From: Selaginella moellendorffii
Lineage: Eukaryota > Streptophyta > Lycopodiopsida > Selaginellales > Selaginellaceae
Length of the DNA: 64,000 nucleotides
NCBI RefSeq assembly: GCF_000143415.4
Contig: NW_003314361.1
Span: 256,653 to 320,652 of the forward strand
Direction: 5' to 3'
Each line of letters begins with the position of its first letter. Position 1 is the first letter of the stretch. Positions 34,489-46,570 of this stretch are shown here, in pieces. Both the position numbers and the translations under genes were made by a program. The notes below the pieces were generated by a model. It worked only from the letters and a program-made list of their open reading frames with translations. It was not told the origin of the DNA and searched no databases.

Positions 34489-35632
34489 TGTAGCACATGT
34501 GGTTTTTACCTTTTATCCTATGGTGATTTACCATAGGATAACACCACGAAATTGATAAACCCTCTTTGTGCCACGTGACAGATGCCACGTGTCACATACC
34601 ACGTGTCCAAAGGAACGTGGTGTGGAACCCGAGGTTCAGAGCCTTGGGCCACTAAACGAAGGAATGGTGCCAAACTCCCAAGCATGGAGCCAAGGAGTGA
34701 CGGAACCAGACTACGGAGCAACTCCCGAGCATACAGCCCAAAGAGCGAAGGGACAGGAGCCTGGAGTGACTTGGAACAGTCTTAGAGCAACTAGCTTCCC
34801 AATGCCAGGACTAGCACACAAAACGGAGCCAAATGGAGTTTGGTGTTATTTCGGCATACTGGTGGCTTAACGCAAAGACATAGGTACTCCATTAACTAGC
34901 ATGGAATGGAACTTGCGCTTGGACCCAAGCCAGACATAGAACAAGGACAGGCACGCAAGCGGGAGTTAGACTATGCCTCAGGTTGGTCAACCATGCCCAA
35001 CCTGCCCACAATCCCTACTATACATTTGGAACCCCCCATAGGCCCCCTCCCCCCCTTGAGGAACACACGCTTTGGGCTTTCACCCCAAGCCTCCCTTAGT
35101 ATCAGGAGTTAGTCTTTGGGATAAACTCAAAACTTACTAAATATGGAATGACTTTAAATTGTGAATTTGGACATAGGACAAACACCATTGTGTTCAGAAC
35201 AATCTCTACATTCCGTAGATATGCCAAATGAGCAAATCTAAATGCTTTCCATAAATAGCATTTGGGACTGAAATGAAACTAACACAAAGGGCATGATAGC
35301 GTGGGTGTTTGGCAGACAAGGTAAGCTATTATCTAGCGAATATTGAGGGACTAATCTCAATATCATGAGGGTTCTTGATATTAGCAAATGCAAGCCAATG
35401 ACACAAGTTTATCAAACTAGGCTGAGTATGCTCAACAAGAAACACATAGGGTTCCTACCTTATGTTTATCCAATCTAAGTGCATGTTCATTGACCAGTTT
35501 CTCAACTAGCTCAAGTAGGAACTGATAACGGGTCCAACAATACTGACCTCCTGCTGTCGTAACAATAAGGAAAGAGTGTCCTAAGGACTAGCCAACAGGT
35601 AACTTTCGATACCCGAAGTTACATTCGCACCA
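34489..35632 (-). repeat. 5' LTR of the LARD-like element (1144 bp)
   Basis: Collinear with 27136-28266, with scattered substitutions and small indels. Begins TGTAGCACATGTGG and ends ATTCGCACCA on the plus strand, followed by the target duplication GCACA. Confidence 0.88.
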
Positions 35633-37529
35633 GCACATGTTTCTCAAAAATAACCATTTTACTAATGACAAAATTTAGAGGTTATGTATGGTATCAGTAT
35701 ATACCATATGGATATAGACCAGGCTAATCTAGGTTGAATAAACCTAATCAAGTTTGTTAATTTATAAGTATGATCTTCAATAATTCTAAAATATCACCTT
35801 CTTATGTTTCTTTCAAACTTACATTATTTATCATTCCTATTATTATATTATTTATCATTTATCATTCCTATTTCCTCATATAAACACTCATATTGGTGAA
35901 GGTGAGGGGTATCTTTCATTGTCCCTAAAGAGTGCTTGGATTTGGGATGGTTTAAATTTAACTTTTGCATTGTCTAGATCTAGTTTTTTCCATTTCTTTT
36001 CTTTTGTTATTTCCTTTTAGGATTTTGATTTAGATCTAGCTTTTCCATTGTTTAGATCTCCCTTTCCTTCTAGTTTTTTCTCATTTCTCTTTTTTTGCTC
36101 TTTACTTTTCATTCATCTTCATGGCAAAGCATTAGTCTTCTCCTTTGACTCTGGAGTAGTAGTTGGTGCAATTGCTTGATGCCATGCGATTGTAATTAAA
36201 CAACTAAACTCAGTTGATGGTGGCATTCATAGCATGTAGTATAGCTCCTCCTTTTGGTGCCAATCTTCATGTTCGACTGGAGTTCTTTTGCGGGAATCCT
36301 GGGGATGATGTGTACCATTGGTTCGATCACTTCACGGTGATTGCCACATATCATTCTTGGGATGATGCTTGACGTTTGTGTGAATTTCCCACGTGTCTCC
36401 AAAGGATGGCATTGCAGTGGTACAATGGTTTGAGCGCAGCCACTCGTGGGGATTGGAGTGTTCGCCTCTTTCACTAGCGTGGAAAAGGCGACATCTCATA
36501 ACATTATGCCAAGCGAAGAGCATCATCAAGGGTGGCGAGAGCAAGTGCATGCACAAGTTCGACAAGATCTTGACCATGTCCGCATTTGAAGACGTTCGGG
36601 AGAACACTCCAATCCCCACGAGTGGCTGCACTCAAACTTCTCGTTACACGTCTTTCTGCTCCACTTTCTATGGGCAATGGTCCTGCTCAAATGGAGGTTA
36701 ATGCTGCTGCTGCTTGAGTCCAAGGACAAGGGCGAGGACGTGGTTGGCTGTGACGTTCGCTATTGGGCATATGATGAAGTTGGTCACACTTATCGGGATT
36801 GTTAGTGTTTTCTAGATTGGCGATCTCCATTTTCTTGGTGGAGACCTTGGCATTAACAACGTCCTGTTAGTGTTGCTACAGTGAAAGGTCTGGACACTGA
36901 AATGCATCCGAGAAATGAGGAATCAAGCGAGTAATGGAGGGACCTTGCGCGAATAAGTCAATGACCCCTCCATATTTCTTTCGGGAGTATCATCAAGGGG
37001 TTCACTCGGCACTGATATATCCAGTGTTTGCTTTCCAAGCTCATTTTTATAACAAGAGGCCTATTATTCTCTCCATGCTGGTTGATATAGGTTTGAGTTT
37101 ATCTTCTATTACTTAACCTGTTACCACATGTCACTGTCTACACTTGCATCGTGCGGTGGAACTAGTTTTCATTCTTTATGGCAACGGCTGTACATATGCA
37201 TGTGCACGGGATGAGGTGGACTTAGTTGTGTGTGTGGGTATCGAGCTTGGGTTGCAATCATTGCGGGTGGTGTTGAGTTAGGCTTTTGACCTCATCCTTG
37301 GTATGGATTAATTGCAGTGCAATCATGCCAAGTATGACTTTGAGGCTTCCTCCCCCTTGTCTCATTCTTCTTTATATTTCATCCATTCCTCTCACTTCTA
37401 TACCTTTTCATTCCTTTACTTTTACCTTTGCTTCCATTACTTTTTTCCCCCCACTATTTCCTTCTATGTTTCTGTCTTGTTCTGCTCTTCCCTTTTCCGA
37501 TCCCTCTGACAATCTTTGTGTTGCAGCAG

Positions 37530-38350
37530 TTGACCGGCTTATGAAGGAGTAGTCTGATCTCTTTGAATTTGACCTATTGTCTGGGGCCAAGATTACCACA
37601 CGTCATCTGATTCCAATCGGGGATGCTTGTCCAATCAAGGTTCCTATTTGTTGTCAGTCACCCAAAGAAATCAAAATTTTACATGCAAACGTCAAAGAGA
37701 TGTTGAAGAAGGGTGTTATTCAAAAGTCGCAAAGTCCTTGGGCATGTGAACCTCATCTTGTGACAAAGCCTAATGGGAGTATTCATTTCTACATTGACTA
37801 TCGTCCGTTAAATGAAGTGATAATCCCGGATGTTTACCCTCTTCCTCACACTGCTGATCTTTTGGATTGTCTAGGGTGAAGTCGTTAGTTCACCAAGCTA
37901 GATTTTGCTTCTAGGTACTGGCAAGTACTAATGGCCGAAGAAGATATCCCTAAGATTGTTTTTTGTACACCATTTAGTTTGTATGAGTTCTTGGTGATAC
38001 TATTTGGTTTGAACAACGCTCCAGCAACTTTCCAGCGGATGATGGATAAGGTTCTTTGCGATATGCTAGAGATGATTACTGAATTCATTAATGATGTCTT
38101 GATCCACTCGAAAGGGACATGGGAGGAGCACATTCGTGATGTTTGTAAAGTGTTGGATTGGTTACAGAGCATTGGTTTAAAGCTGAAGTGGTTGAAATGC
38201 GTGTTAGGGTCCAAGGACACAATTTATCTTGGGTACCGTATTTCTCATGAGGGTTTGCAATTTGATCCTGACAAACTTATGATTGTTCTAAAGTTCCCTT
38301 CTTCGAAGTATGTGAATGATGTGTAGTGCTTCCTGGGCAAGGTGCAATAT
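37530..38350 (+). pseudogene. Reverse transcriptase of the plus-strand chimeric element
   Basis: Carries the YRPLNEV segment, the FGLNNAPATFQRMMD segment and the catalytic FINDV box (FIDDV in the related copy, so the first catalytic Asp is changed here). It includes the stretch between about 37701 and 37893 that is deleted in the element at 48979-55394. A stop interrupts it near 37879. Confidence 0.8.
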
Positions 38351-40255
38351 CTTGGTCGTTTTGTGGATCATCTTTCTGATTGCACTACATTGTTGCAAGC
38401 ATTGTTGAAGTCATCAACGTCATCTTTCATCTAGTCCCTAGATTGTGAGTGGGCATTTATGGATCTATTTAGGTATTGATGACTCCTCTGGTTTTGGCAT
38501 ATCTTGACTACACTCAACCTTTTATTTTGTGCACAGATATTTTTGATATTGGTCTTGGAGGTGTGTTAATGCAAGAAAGCGCAAGTATGCCTAATTAGCA
38601 CCATCCCATTGCGTATATAAGTTATACATTACAACTAGTGGAGGTGAACTACTCCACAATAGAGAATGAGTGTTTAGCAGCAGTTTGGGGTTTCGAGAAA
38701 TTGTATATCTACATAGTTCTTTAACGTTTTTTGAAAGTGATTATGCTGCCATTATTTCATTATTGAAGCGAAAGAACCTGGATGGTCGTATTGCTTGGTG
38801 AGCTTTGAAACTTTAGATATATAATTTTGATATTGTTCATTGCCTAGAGAGTTTTATGGCTGATGTTGATGCCCTTTCTTGAGCTCCTCTTCCTTCTCCA
38901 TTTTCTTCTCATGTTTCTGACGAGCCTATTGTTTCGGCATCTATGGATTTTCTAGACAAGGATTTTGTGCCATTGGCAGTTGTTGTACTTGATGTTCAAT
39001 GTCCACAAGGTGCAGAGCAAGATTTACCTTCTCTTGATGAGGTTCGCGAGACTCAAAAGCTTCAGCCATGGATTCGAAGACTTCGAGATGGGTTTGAGAA
39101 TCCTGCATCATTTGCTGATGACTTGCCATTCCAGCATTTACATTCTTAGTATCGCCTTGAAGACGGCCTTCTTTATTTTGTGGGGATGGATCCTGATGAT
39201 CCTTTACAATTGATGGTGCCCTCCATTTTTATTCCATGGTTTCTCCATGCCTACTATGATTCTTCTGTTCTAGGCGGGTATATGGAACATCATCGTGTGA
39301 CCAAGAAGTTGTGTAGGCCTTTTTATTGGCCGGAGATACAACATGATATTATCCGATATGTGCATAGCTGCATTCAGTTCCAAGCTTGTAATACTCCCCC
39401 TCATGCTGCGGAAGGACAGTTAGAGTCAATTGCAATTTCCCATCTATTTGAGTTGGTGGCATTTGATTTTAGGGGACCTTTTCCATGATCGATTGCTGGC
39501 AATGAATATGCTATTATTGCTTCTGACTATTTAACTCGTTGGGTGGAAATTAGTGCTCTTGCTAGTGCCTCTGCAACTGCTGTTGGATACTTCCTCCTCA
39601 TTCGAGTGGTATTCCAACATTCTTGTCCAGAACAAATTCTTTCGGATAATGGTCCTGCATTTATGGCTGAAGCATTTCATGTTTTGACGTCTTGGTTGGG
39701 GATATGCCACCCTTTCATGAGTGCTTATCATCCATAGTTAGACGGTTTGGTGGAACGGCTCGTTTGGACATTCAAAGGAATAATCATGAAATACGTGAAC
39801 TTTCAGTATTTGGATTGGGATGATTATTTGCTATCTCTTCGGTATACATATGTTACAAGGGTGTAGAGTTCTGTTGATGCTTCACCATATAAACTTTTAT
39901 ATGGTCATAATCCAATATTACCAAAGGAACTGGGTTTACCTTCGCAATTGCCATAAGTTGCCGATGTTAGGTCGTGGGATCAGTATTTGATGAGCATCCT
40001 TCCAGTTGTTTGAGCAAAGTCTGCCAAACACTTAGGCCACGTACAAGTGGGATAACAACGGCGCTATAACTTCTATCATCGTCCACTTGCGGAGTACAAA
40101 ATGGATGACTTGATGTTAGTCTATTTTCCCTATTTTACGGTATGTGGTTTATTTAAGAGGCTCCTTGCTCAGTGGAAAGGACCATATTGGGTGTTGCGGC
40201 AAGTTGGACTGCAAGTTTATGAGGTTTGACATGATGTCCAGTATGGCCATTTCAA

Positions 40256-41311
40256 AGTATGACACTTGATTTCGTCACTTGCTTGCCGAAGTTTAAGGGT
40301 TATGATACTTTGATGGTGGTTGTGGATCGGTTGTCGAAGATTGCATACTTCATTCCAACTGTGGAAACAGTAAATGCGAAGCAAGCAACAAAACTTTGTT
40401 TCCAAGAAGTCATGTGGGTTTGTGGTCTTCCTAAAGAGATAATCTTGGATAGAGATTTGAGATTTATGGGGAAGTTTTGGGGCACACTGTTCTAGTTGTT
40501 CGGTATCAAGTTGAAATTTAGTACAGCTTATCATCTTTAAACTGATGGGCAGACCGAATGTGTGAATGCTCAAGTTGAGGATTATCTGCGGTACTATGTC
40601 GTAGTGGACCAACGCAACTAGGTTGAGCATTTAGACACAGCAAAAATTTGTTATAACAACACATTTCACAGCGCTATTGGTTGTTCTCCATAGGAGATGC
40701 TACAAGGAAATGCTCGTGGGGTGCCTCAACAGATTGTTATACCAAAACCAATGTCCAAAGTGTTGGTCCCGGCTGTTGAGACTTATGCAGAGCAGCTACG
40801 CCAAGGTTGGTCTAGAGCTACTAAGGCAATGGGCAAAGCTCAGGATAGGTATTGACGTGATAAGGATCAACATCATCGGGATGTATCCTATCAAGTTGGA
40901 GATTAGGTGTGGCTATATTCCCGAAACTTGAATATTAAGAGCTCCTTGTCCCAGAAGCTATTACCAAAATATGTTAGACCTTATCGGGTGTTGAGGCGAA
41001 TTGGTGATGTATCCTATAAGTTGGATCTTCCAGATGAGTTATTCCATGTACATAATGTGTTTCATGTTAGTTTATTGGCACTATATCATGTTGATGCGGA
41101 TCACTCTATGGACATTCGTCCCCCTCCAGAAGTTATGCATGGTGACCTTGAGTATGACGTCGAGGTGATTCTCTTGTCCCGCAAAGCTTGTGGTGGTCGT
41201 TCCAAGAAATGGAAAGGTTACCCAACTTGTGAATTAACTTGGGAACCTCTTAGGAATCTTACACATGCTCGTGAGCTTGTCATGGAGTATGAAAATCGTA
41301 ATAAAGAATAA
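40256..41311 (+). pseudogene. Second integrase with C-terminal chromodomain (B type)
   Basis: The core begins LDFVTCLPKFKGYDTLMVVV and continues to a diverged YHL-TDGQTE segment near 40530; several stops follow (about 40690-40925). The C-terminal part, 40907-41311, is open and shows the SYKLDLPDEL and NVFHVSLLA segments, then a chromodomain with a KWKGYP motif and TWEP. This is the architecture of chromoviral gypsy elements, whose chromodomain guides insertion to marked chromatin. It does not match the A-type integrase immediately before it. Confidence 0.8.
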
Positions 41312-41906
41312 TTTTGTAAATCTTGCAAATCAATAAAGTAATATATTTTTATAAATCAAACGTTTCATTTCTCTTGTTCGTTAGTACTTGGGTCAGTTTT
41401 GGCAGGTTGACTTTGGCACTTTGGTGCATGGGTAAAATCCATAACCATGGGGATAACTATTATAGACTGATCACAAGTCCCTGCCTGTCTCTCGATGATT
41501 CATTTTTGAAAAGGGGTGTGGTCGTGTAAACAACTTAATTTACCAGTTTATTATAGTTGTCTAAATCTTCCCGACGGGGTTAATTTCTTACTCAGGGGAC
41601 GTCGGGCCTCTGGCCTTCTCCCTATGTTCTTGCGGGCAAGGATGTATCATTCCTTTGTAAGCCAAGTTGTACTTGGAGTAACAAGGGTGGCTAACTCTGT
41701 TAGTCATTTCCTTGTCAGTGACGGCCAGAGGGTGTCTGAGTCTTAATGTCTTTGGACGTAGAGGAGAGGTCGTTCCATAACTCATTTAAGTCGGTGTGTT
41801 TCTTACATAGTGTGCTTTTCGTTAACTTTCGGAGTTTTTTCCTTGACGGTTTACTAGACTCGGGTATGCATCAACAAGGACGTCAATTTTCCCCAAGGGG
41901 GGAGAG

Positions 41907-42803
41907 TGTTGCAAATGTGACTTTAGGTATCGAAAGATATTTTTCAGCCAGTCCTTACGAACACTCTTTCCTTACTGCCATGACAACAGAAGGTCGGTAG
42001 AGCTGGTTCCCTTTATCATTCCCACTTGAGCTAGTTGAGAAACTAGTCAATGACCTTGTACTTAAATTGGATAAACATAAGGTAGGAACCTATGTGTTTC
42101 TTGCTGAGTATACTCAGCCTGGTTTGAAAAACTTGTGTCATTGTCTTGCACTTGCTAGTATCAAGAACCCCCACATATTGAAACTAGTCCCTCAATATCA
42201 CTAAATGATAGTTACCCTCACTATCATGCCCTTTGTATTAGTCTCATTTCAGTTCCAAATACTATTTATGAAAAGTGTTTGGATTTGCTCATTTAGCATA
42301 TCTACAGAATGTAGAGATTGGCCTGAACATAATAGTGTTCGTCCCGTGTCCAAATTCGCAATCTAAGGACATTCCATATTTAGTAAGTTTTGAGCTTGTC
42401 CCAAAAACTAACTCTTGGTACTAAGGGAGGCTTGGGGAAAAAGCCCAAAGAGTGTGTTCCTCAGGGGGGGGGGGAGGTTATGGAGGGTTCTAAATGTATA
42501 GTAAGGATAGTGGTTAGAATGTATGTCTGACCACCTGAGACATTAGTTTGGCTCCCACTAGGCTATGTCTCTCCTTGTTCTGCGTCCGGCTTGGGTCTAA
42601 GCCCAAGCTCCATGCTGCTCTAGTCGGTGGGGTACCCTTCTCGCGTTAGGCCACTGGTATGCCAAAATTGTGCCAAACTCCGTCTGACACCATTTTATGT
42701 GCAAATGTTGGATATGGGGAGTTGGTGCTCGTGGGATTGTACCGGACCCTCATTTTGTAGCGCAATGGGCTTAGAGTTCGGCTCTAAATTCAGGTGCACT
42801 ACA
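41907..42803 (+). repeat. B-type 3' LTR of the plus-strand chimera (897 bp)
   Basis: Starts TGTTGCAAATGTGAC after a purine tract and ends GGTGCACTACA. It is related to the LTRs of the LARD-like element in inverse orientation, and to 43103-43987. Confidence 0.8.
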
Positions 42804-43102
42804 TATGGGATTAGTATTTGACGAGCATTCTTCCACTTATCCAAGCAAAGTCTGCCGAACACTTAAGCCGCATACAAGTGGGACAACAATGGTACTACAA
42901 CTCCCATCATCGTTTACCTACGAAGGACAAAGTGGATGACTTGGTATTAGTACATTTTCCCCGTTTTACAATATGTGGTTTATCTAAGAGGCTCCTTGCT
43001 CAGTGGAAAGGACCGTATCAGGTGTTGCACCAAGTTGGACCACAAGTTTATGAGGTTTGGCATGACGTCCAGCAGGCCCATCCTTCAGAAATTGTGCATG
43101 TT
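42804..43102 (+). mobile_element. A-type integrase fragment between two inverted LTRs
   Basis: Corresponds to 54776-55065 of the element at 48979-55394: from the TSILPLIQAKSAEHL segment, through LAQWKGPYQVLHQVG, to EIVHV. It is coding-like and mostly open in one frame. Both sides are bounded by B-type LTRs pointing towards it. Confidence 0.8.
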
Positions 43103-43987
43103 TGTAGCACATATGAATTTGGAGCTGAATCCAAGCCTATTGTGCTACGAAACGAAGGTCCGGTACAATCCCATGAGCACCAACTCCCCATATCTAGCAC
43201 CTGCATGCAAAATGGTGTTAGACGATGTCTGGCACAATTTTGGCATACTAGTGGCCTAACGCGAAGAGGAGGGTACCCCACCGACTAGAACAACATGGAA
43301 CTTAAATTTAGACTCAAGCCGTATGTAGAACAACGAATGACACAACCCAATGGGAGCCAAACTAATATCTTAGATGGTCAGACATGCATTCCAACCACTA
43401 TCTTTACTATACATTTGGAACCCCCCATACTCTCCCCCACCCTACACGCTTTGGGCTTTCACCCCAAGCCTCCCTTAGTACTAGGAGTTAGTCTCTAAGA
43501 CAAGCTTGAAACTTACTAAATATGGAATATCCTTAGATTGCAAATTTGGACACGGGACGAACACTATTGTGTTTAGGACAGTCTCTAAATTCTACAGTTA
43601 TGCCAAATGAATGAATCTAGACACTTTCCATAAATAGCATTTAGGACTGAAATAAGACTAACACAAAAGGCATGATAGCAAGTGTTTAAGAGACATAGTA
43701 AGCTATCATCCAGTGATATTAAGGGAGTATTCTCAATACGTGAGGGTTTTTGCCAAGCCCATACAAGATAAGGCCACTAATGCTCAACTAAATACACATA
43801 GGAGTTTCTATCTTATGTTTATCTGGCTAAGTATAGATGCTAAGCCTAGTAAATTAACACTTGGACAAGATGGGCTACTGAAGGGAGCCAACAGTACTGA
43901 CATCCTACCATCATAGTAGTAAAGAAAGACTGCCTATAAGAACTGGCCAACAAGTATCTTTTGATACCCAAAATCACATTTGCGACA
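43103..43987 (-). repeat. B-type 3' LTR of the minus-strand chimera (885 bp)
   Basis: Begins TGTAGCACATATG and ends TTTGCGACA on the plus strand; with 41907-42803 it forms a large inverted repeat. The polypurine tract lies at about 43988-44002. Confidence 0.8.
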
Positions 43988-45992
43988 TTCTCCCCCTCTT
44001 GTGAAAGATCAACATCCTCATCGATGCATACTCAAGTCTAGCAAACCATCAAAGAAACAACTTTGAAAGTTAATGGAAAGCACACTATATAGGAAACACA
44101 CCGACTTAAATGAATTATGAAATTACCTCCCATCTATATCTAAAGATATTAAGACTCAAACACCCTCCGGCCGTTACTAACAAAGAAATGATTAATGGAG
44201 TTAGCCACCCTTGCTGCTCCAAGTACCACTCAGCTTATAAAGGAATGATACATCCCTGCCCATAGGGACATAGGGAGAAGGCCAGAGGCTCGATGTCCCC
44301 TGAGCAAGAAATCAACCCCGTCGGGAAGATTTAGACAATTATTATAAATTGGCAAATTAAGTTGTTTACACAACCACGCCCTTTTCAAAAATGAGTCATC
44401 AAGAGAGAGGCAAGGACTTGTGATCAGTTTATAATAGTTATCCCCATGGTTATGAATTTTACTCATGCACCAAAGTGCCAAAGTCAGCCTACCAAAACTG
44501 ACCCAAGTACAGAGAAACAAAACTTTGATTTATAGAAATATATTACTTTATTAATTTGCAAGATTTATTGCAAGATTTACAAAAGCTAATCTTTATTACA
44601 ATTCTCATACTCCATTACAAGCTCACGAGCATGTGTAGGATTCTTAAGAGTTTCCCAAGTTGATTCACAAGTTGGGTAACCTTTCCACTTAACTAGATAT
44701 TAATTCACATGAGCCCATCTCTGAAACAGAGAATCCAAGATAGACTCAGCTTCATACTTAGGTTCACCATCAATGATCATTGGCAGAGGACAAATGTCCA
44801 TAAAGTGTTCCACAACAGCATGATATGGTGCCAGTAAACTAATATGAAACACATCATGTATTTGGGATAACTTATCCGAAAGATCCAACTTATAGGATAC
44901 ATCATCAACTCACTTCAATATTTGATAGGGCCCGACATATCTCGGTAACAGTTTTTGAGATAAAGATCCCTTAATATTCAAGTTCCATGATGATAGCCAC
45001 ACTTGATCTCCCACTTGATAGAACTTTAAAACAACCATAAGTTTGTCAAGATCAACTTGCAAACCCTCATGAGAAATACGGTACCCAAGATAAGTCATGT
45101 CTTTGAACCCAAACATGCACTTTGACCACTTTAGCTTTAAACTAACGTCCTGTAGTTGATCTAATACTTTACAAACATCATAGATGTGTTCCTCCCCCCT
45201 TCCAAGTGTATTAAGACATCATCAATGAAGTTAGCAATTACCTCCAGCATATCATAAAGAACCTTGTCCATCATCCACTGAAAAGTCATTGGAGCATTAT
45301 TCAAACTAAACGGCATCACCAAAAACTTGTATAAACCAAATGGTATACGAAAAGTAGTCTTAGGAATATCTTCTTCAGCCATCGATACTTGCTAGTGTCC
45401 AGAATGAAGATTTAACTTGGTGAACTAATGATTTATCCCCAAACGATCCAAGAGATCAGTAGTGTGAAGAAAAGGGTACATATAAAAGATTATCATTTTG
45501 TTTAACAAACAATAGTTGATGTAAAAATGAATACTCCCATTAAACTTCATCACAAAATGAGGCTCACATGCCCAAAAGCTTTACAACTTTTGAATAACAC
45601 CCTTTTCCAACATCTCCTTGATGTTTGCATGTAAAATTTTGATCTCTTTGGATGACTGACAACGAACAAAAACCTTGATTGGACGAGCATCCCCGGTTGG
45701 AATCAGATAACATATAGCAATCTTGGCCCCAGAAAATAGGTCAAATTCAAAAAGATCAGCATATTCCTTCATGAGCCAGTCAACCGCTGCAACACAAAGA
45801 CTGTCAAAAAGATCGAAAAAGAGAAAAGCATAACAAGACAAAAACATAAAAGGAAGTAATAGGGAGACAAAAGTAATGAAATTAGAGGTAAAATAAAGGA
45901 ACAAAAAAGTACAAAAGTGAGAGGAATGTATGAAATATAAAGAAGTATAAAACAAGGGGGAGAAGCTTCAAAGTCACATTTGGCATGATTAT

Positions 45993-46187
45993 TGTAAGCA
46001 ACCAAAGGGAACGACTCGAGAGACGGTTTATGGGGTTCAAATATAGAGGGAAAGGGCCCATGAATAAGAGTGCACCCCCTTTTCCAAATGGTTAAGGGTC
46101 TTGGGATAGTTGGAGTTAAGCGTCCTTGGGTGTGAATAGTACTGGGCTGGGTGACCTCCCGGGAAGTCCAAAACTCAGGAGCTTACA
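45993..46187 (+). repeat. Left LTR of the Cassandra element
   Basis: 195 bp with TG...CA ends. Differs from the right LTR at about five sites (for example GGTTTATGG against GGTCCATGG, and TTAAGCGTCC against TTAAGTGTCC). Confidence 0.93.
46114..46168 (+). other. 5S rRNA-derived segment (box A and box C) in the left Cassandra LTR
   Basis: AGTTAAGCGTCCTTGG (46114-46129) matches 5S box A and the block 46144-46168 (GGGCTGGGTGACCTCCCGGG) matches box C. The 5' half of 5S is barely recognisable, so this is not a ribosomal RNA gene, but the internal promoter elements look intact. In the right LTR the same segment is 46497-46551 and has one change in box A (AGTTAAGTG). Confidence 0.9.
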
Positions 46188-46189
46188 TT

Positions 46190-46201
46190 TGGTATCGGAG
46201 C
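46190..46201 (+). other. Primer-binding site of the Cassandra element
   Basis: TGGTATCGGAGC, two bases after the left LTR. It differs by one base from the usual TGGTATCAGAGC complement of initiator tRNA-Met. Confidence 0.85.
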
Positions 46202-46375
46202 GGTCTCGGGTCCAACTCTGTTGGTTGGCTAAGGGAATCACACCACATGTTGATTGACATCTGGTTGGTCCAGTTTGCTCCCGCTAGGCTCGACCCGAGG
46301 GGTAGGGTGTCAAGAGAGCTGCGGCTCTCAGATTCCGTTCACGAGGGCGTGAACTTGCAAGGAAGCGTGGTGGAT

Positions 46376-46570
46376 TGTAAGCAACCAAAAGGAACGACTC
46401 GAGAGACGGTCCATGGGGTTCAAATATAGAGGGAAAGGGCCCATGAATAAGAGTGCACCCCCTTTTCCAAATGGTTAAAGGTCTTGGGATAGTTGGAGTT
46501 AAGTGTCCTTGGGTGTGAATAGTACTGGGCTGGGTGACCTCCCGGGAAGTCCAAAACTCAGGAGCTTACA
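46376..46570 (+). repeat. Right LTR of the Cassandra element
   Basis: 195 bp, ending GCTTACA, followed by the target duplication ATTAT. Confidence 0.93.

Larger units (their letters stand above)
27136..35632 (-). mobile_element. LARD-like LTR retrotransposon without coding capacity
   Basis: Two long direct repeats (27136-28266 and 34489-35632) with TG...CA ends bound an internal region of 6.2 kb. The 5-bp target duplication GCACA lies at 27131-27135 and 35633-35637. A primer-binding site for initiator tRNA-Met follows the right-hand LTR on the minus strand and a polypurine tract precedes the left-hand one, so transcription runs right to left. After removal of the nested solo LTR (29118-30252) the interior is about 5.1 kb, and no frame resembling gag or pol is seen in any phase. 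This is the structure of a large retrotransposon derivative. The LTRs and the stretch next to the polypurine tract match the 3' ends of the chimeric gypsy elements at 35.9-42.8 and 43.1-48.6 kb, which identifies the likely source of its replication machinery. Confidence 0.88.
35880..42803 (+). mobile_element. Chimeric Ty3/gypsy element, plus copy (A-type gag-pol, B-type 3' end)
   Basis: A decayed element whose order reads: leader and gag (about 36121-36960), protease (about 36990-37330), reverse transcriptase (37530-38350), RNase H (38460-38890), an A-type integrase (39100-40250, with LSDNGPAF and the WKGPYWVL module), then abruptly at about 40256 a second integrase core of a different gypsy lineage (DFVTCLPKF and VVVDRLSK motifs). 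A C-terminal chromodomain follows (about 41155-41311). Then come a 3' UTR, a polypurine tract ending near 41906, and the B-type LTR 41907-42803. Many stops and frameshifts make it inactive. Only the last ~35 bp of the A-type 5' LTR can be guessed near 35850-35885. Confidence 0.82.
45993..46570 (+). mobile_element. Cassandra-type TRIM retrotransposon with 5S rRNA sequence in its LTRs
   Basis: 578 bp in total: two 195-bp LTRs (45993-46187 and 46376-46570; TGTAAGC...GCTTACA) around a 188-bp interior without coding capacity. The target duplication is ATTAT at 45988-45992 and 46571-46575. A primer-binding site for initiator tRNA-Met starts at 46190. Each LTR contains the 3' half of 5S rRNA including box A and box C of the internal pol III promoter. 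This is the definition of the Cassandra family, known across vascular plants; it moves with proteins borrowed from other elements. The two LTRs differ at about five positions. It is inserted in the protease region of the minus-strand chimeric gypsy element. Confidence 0.93.

Noticed and set aside
46114-46168. A 5S ribosomal RNA gene
   Set aside because: Only the 3' half with the internal promoter is recognisable, and it lies inside paired LTRs of a small retrotransposon.
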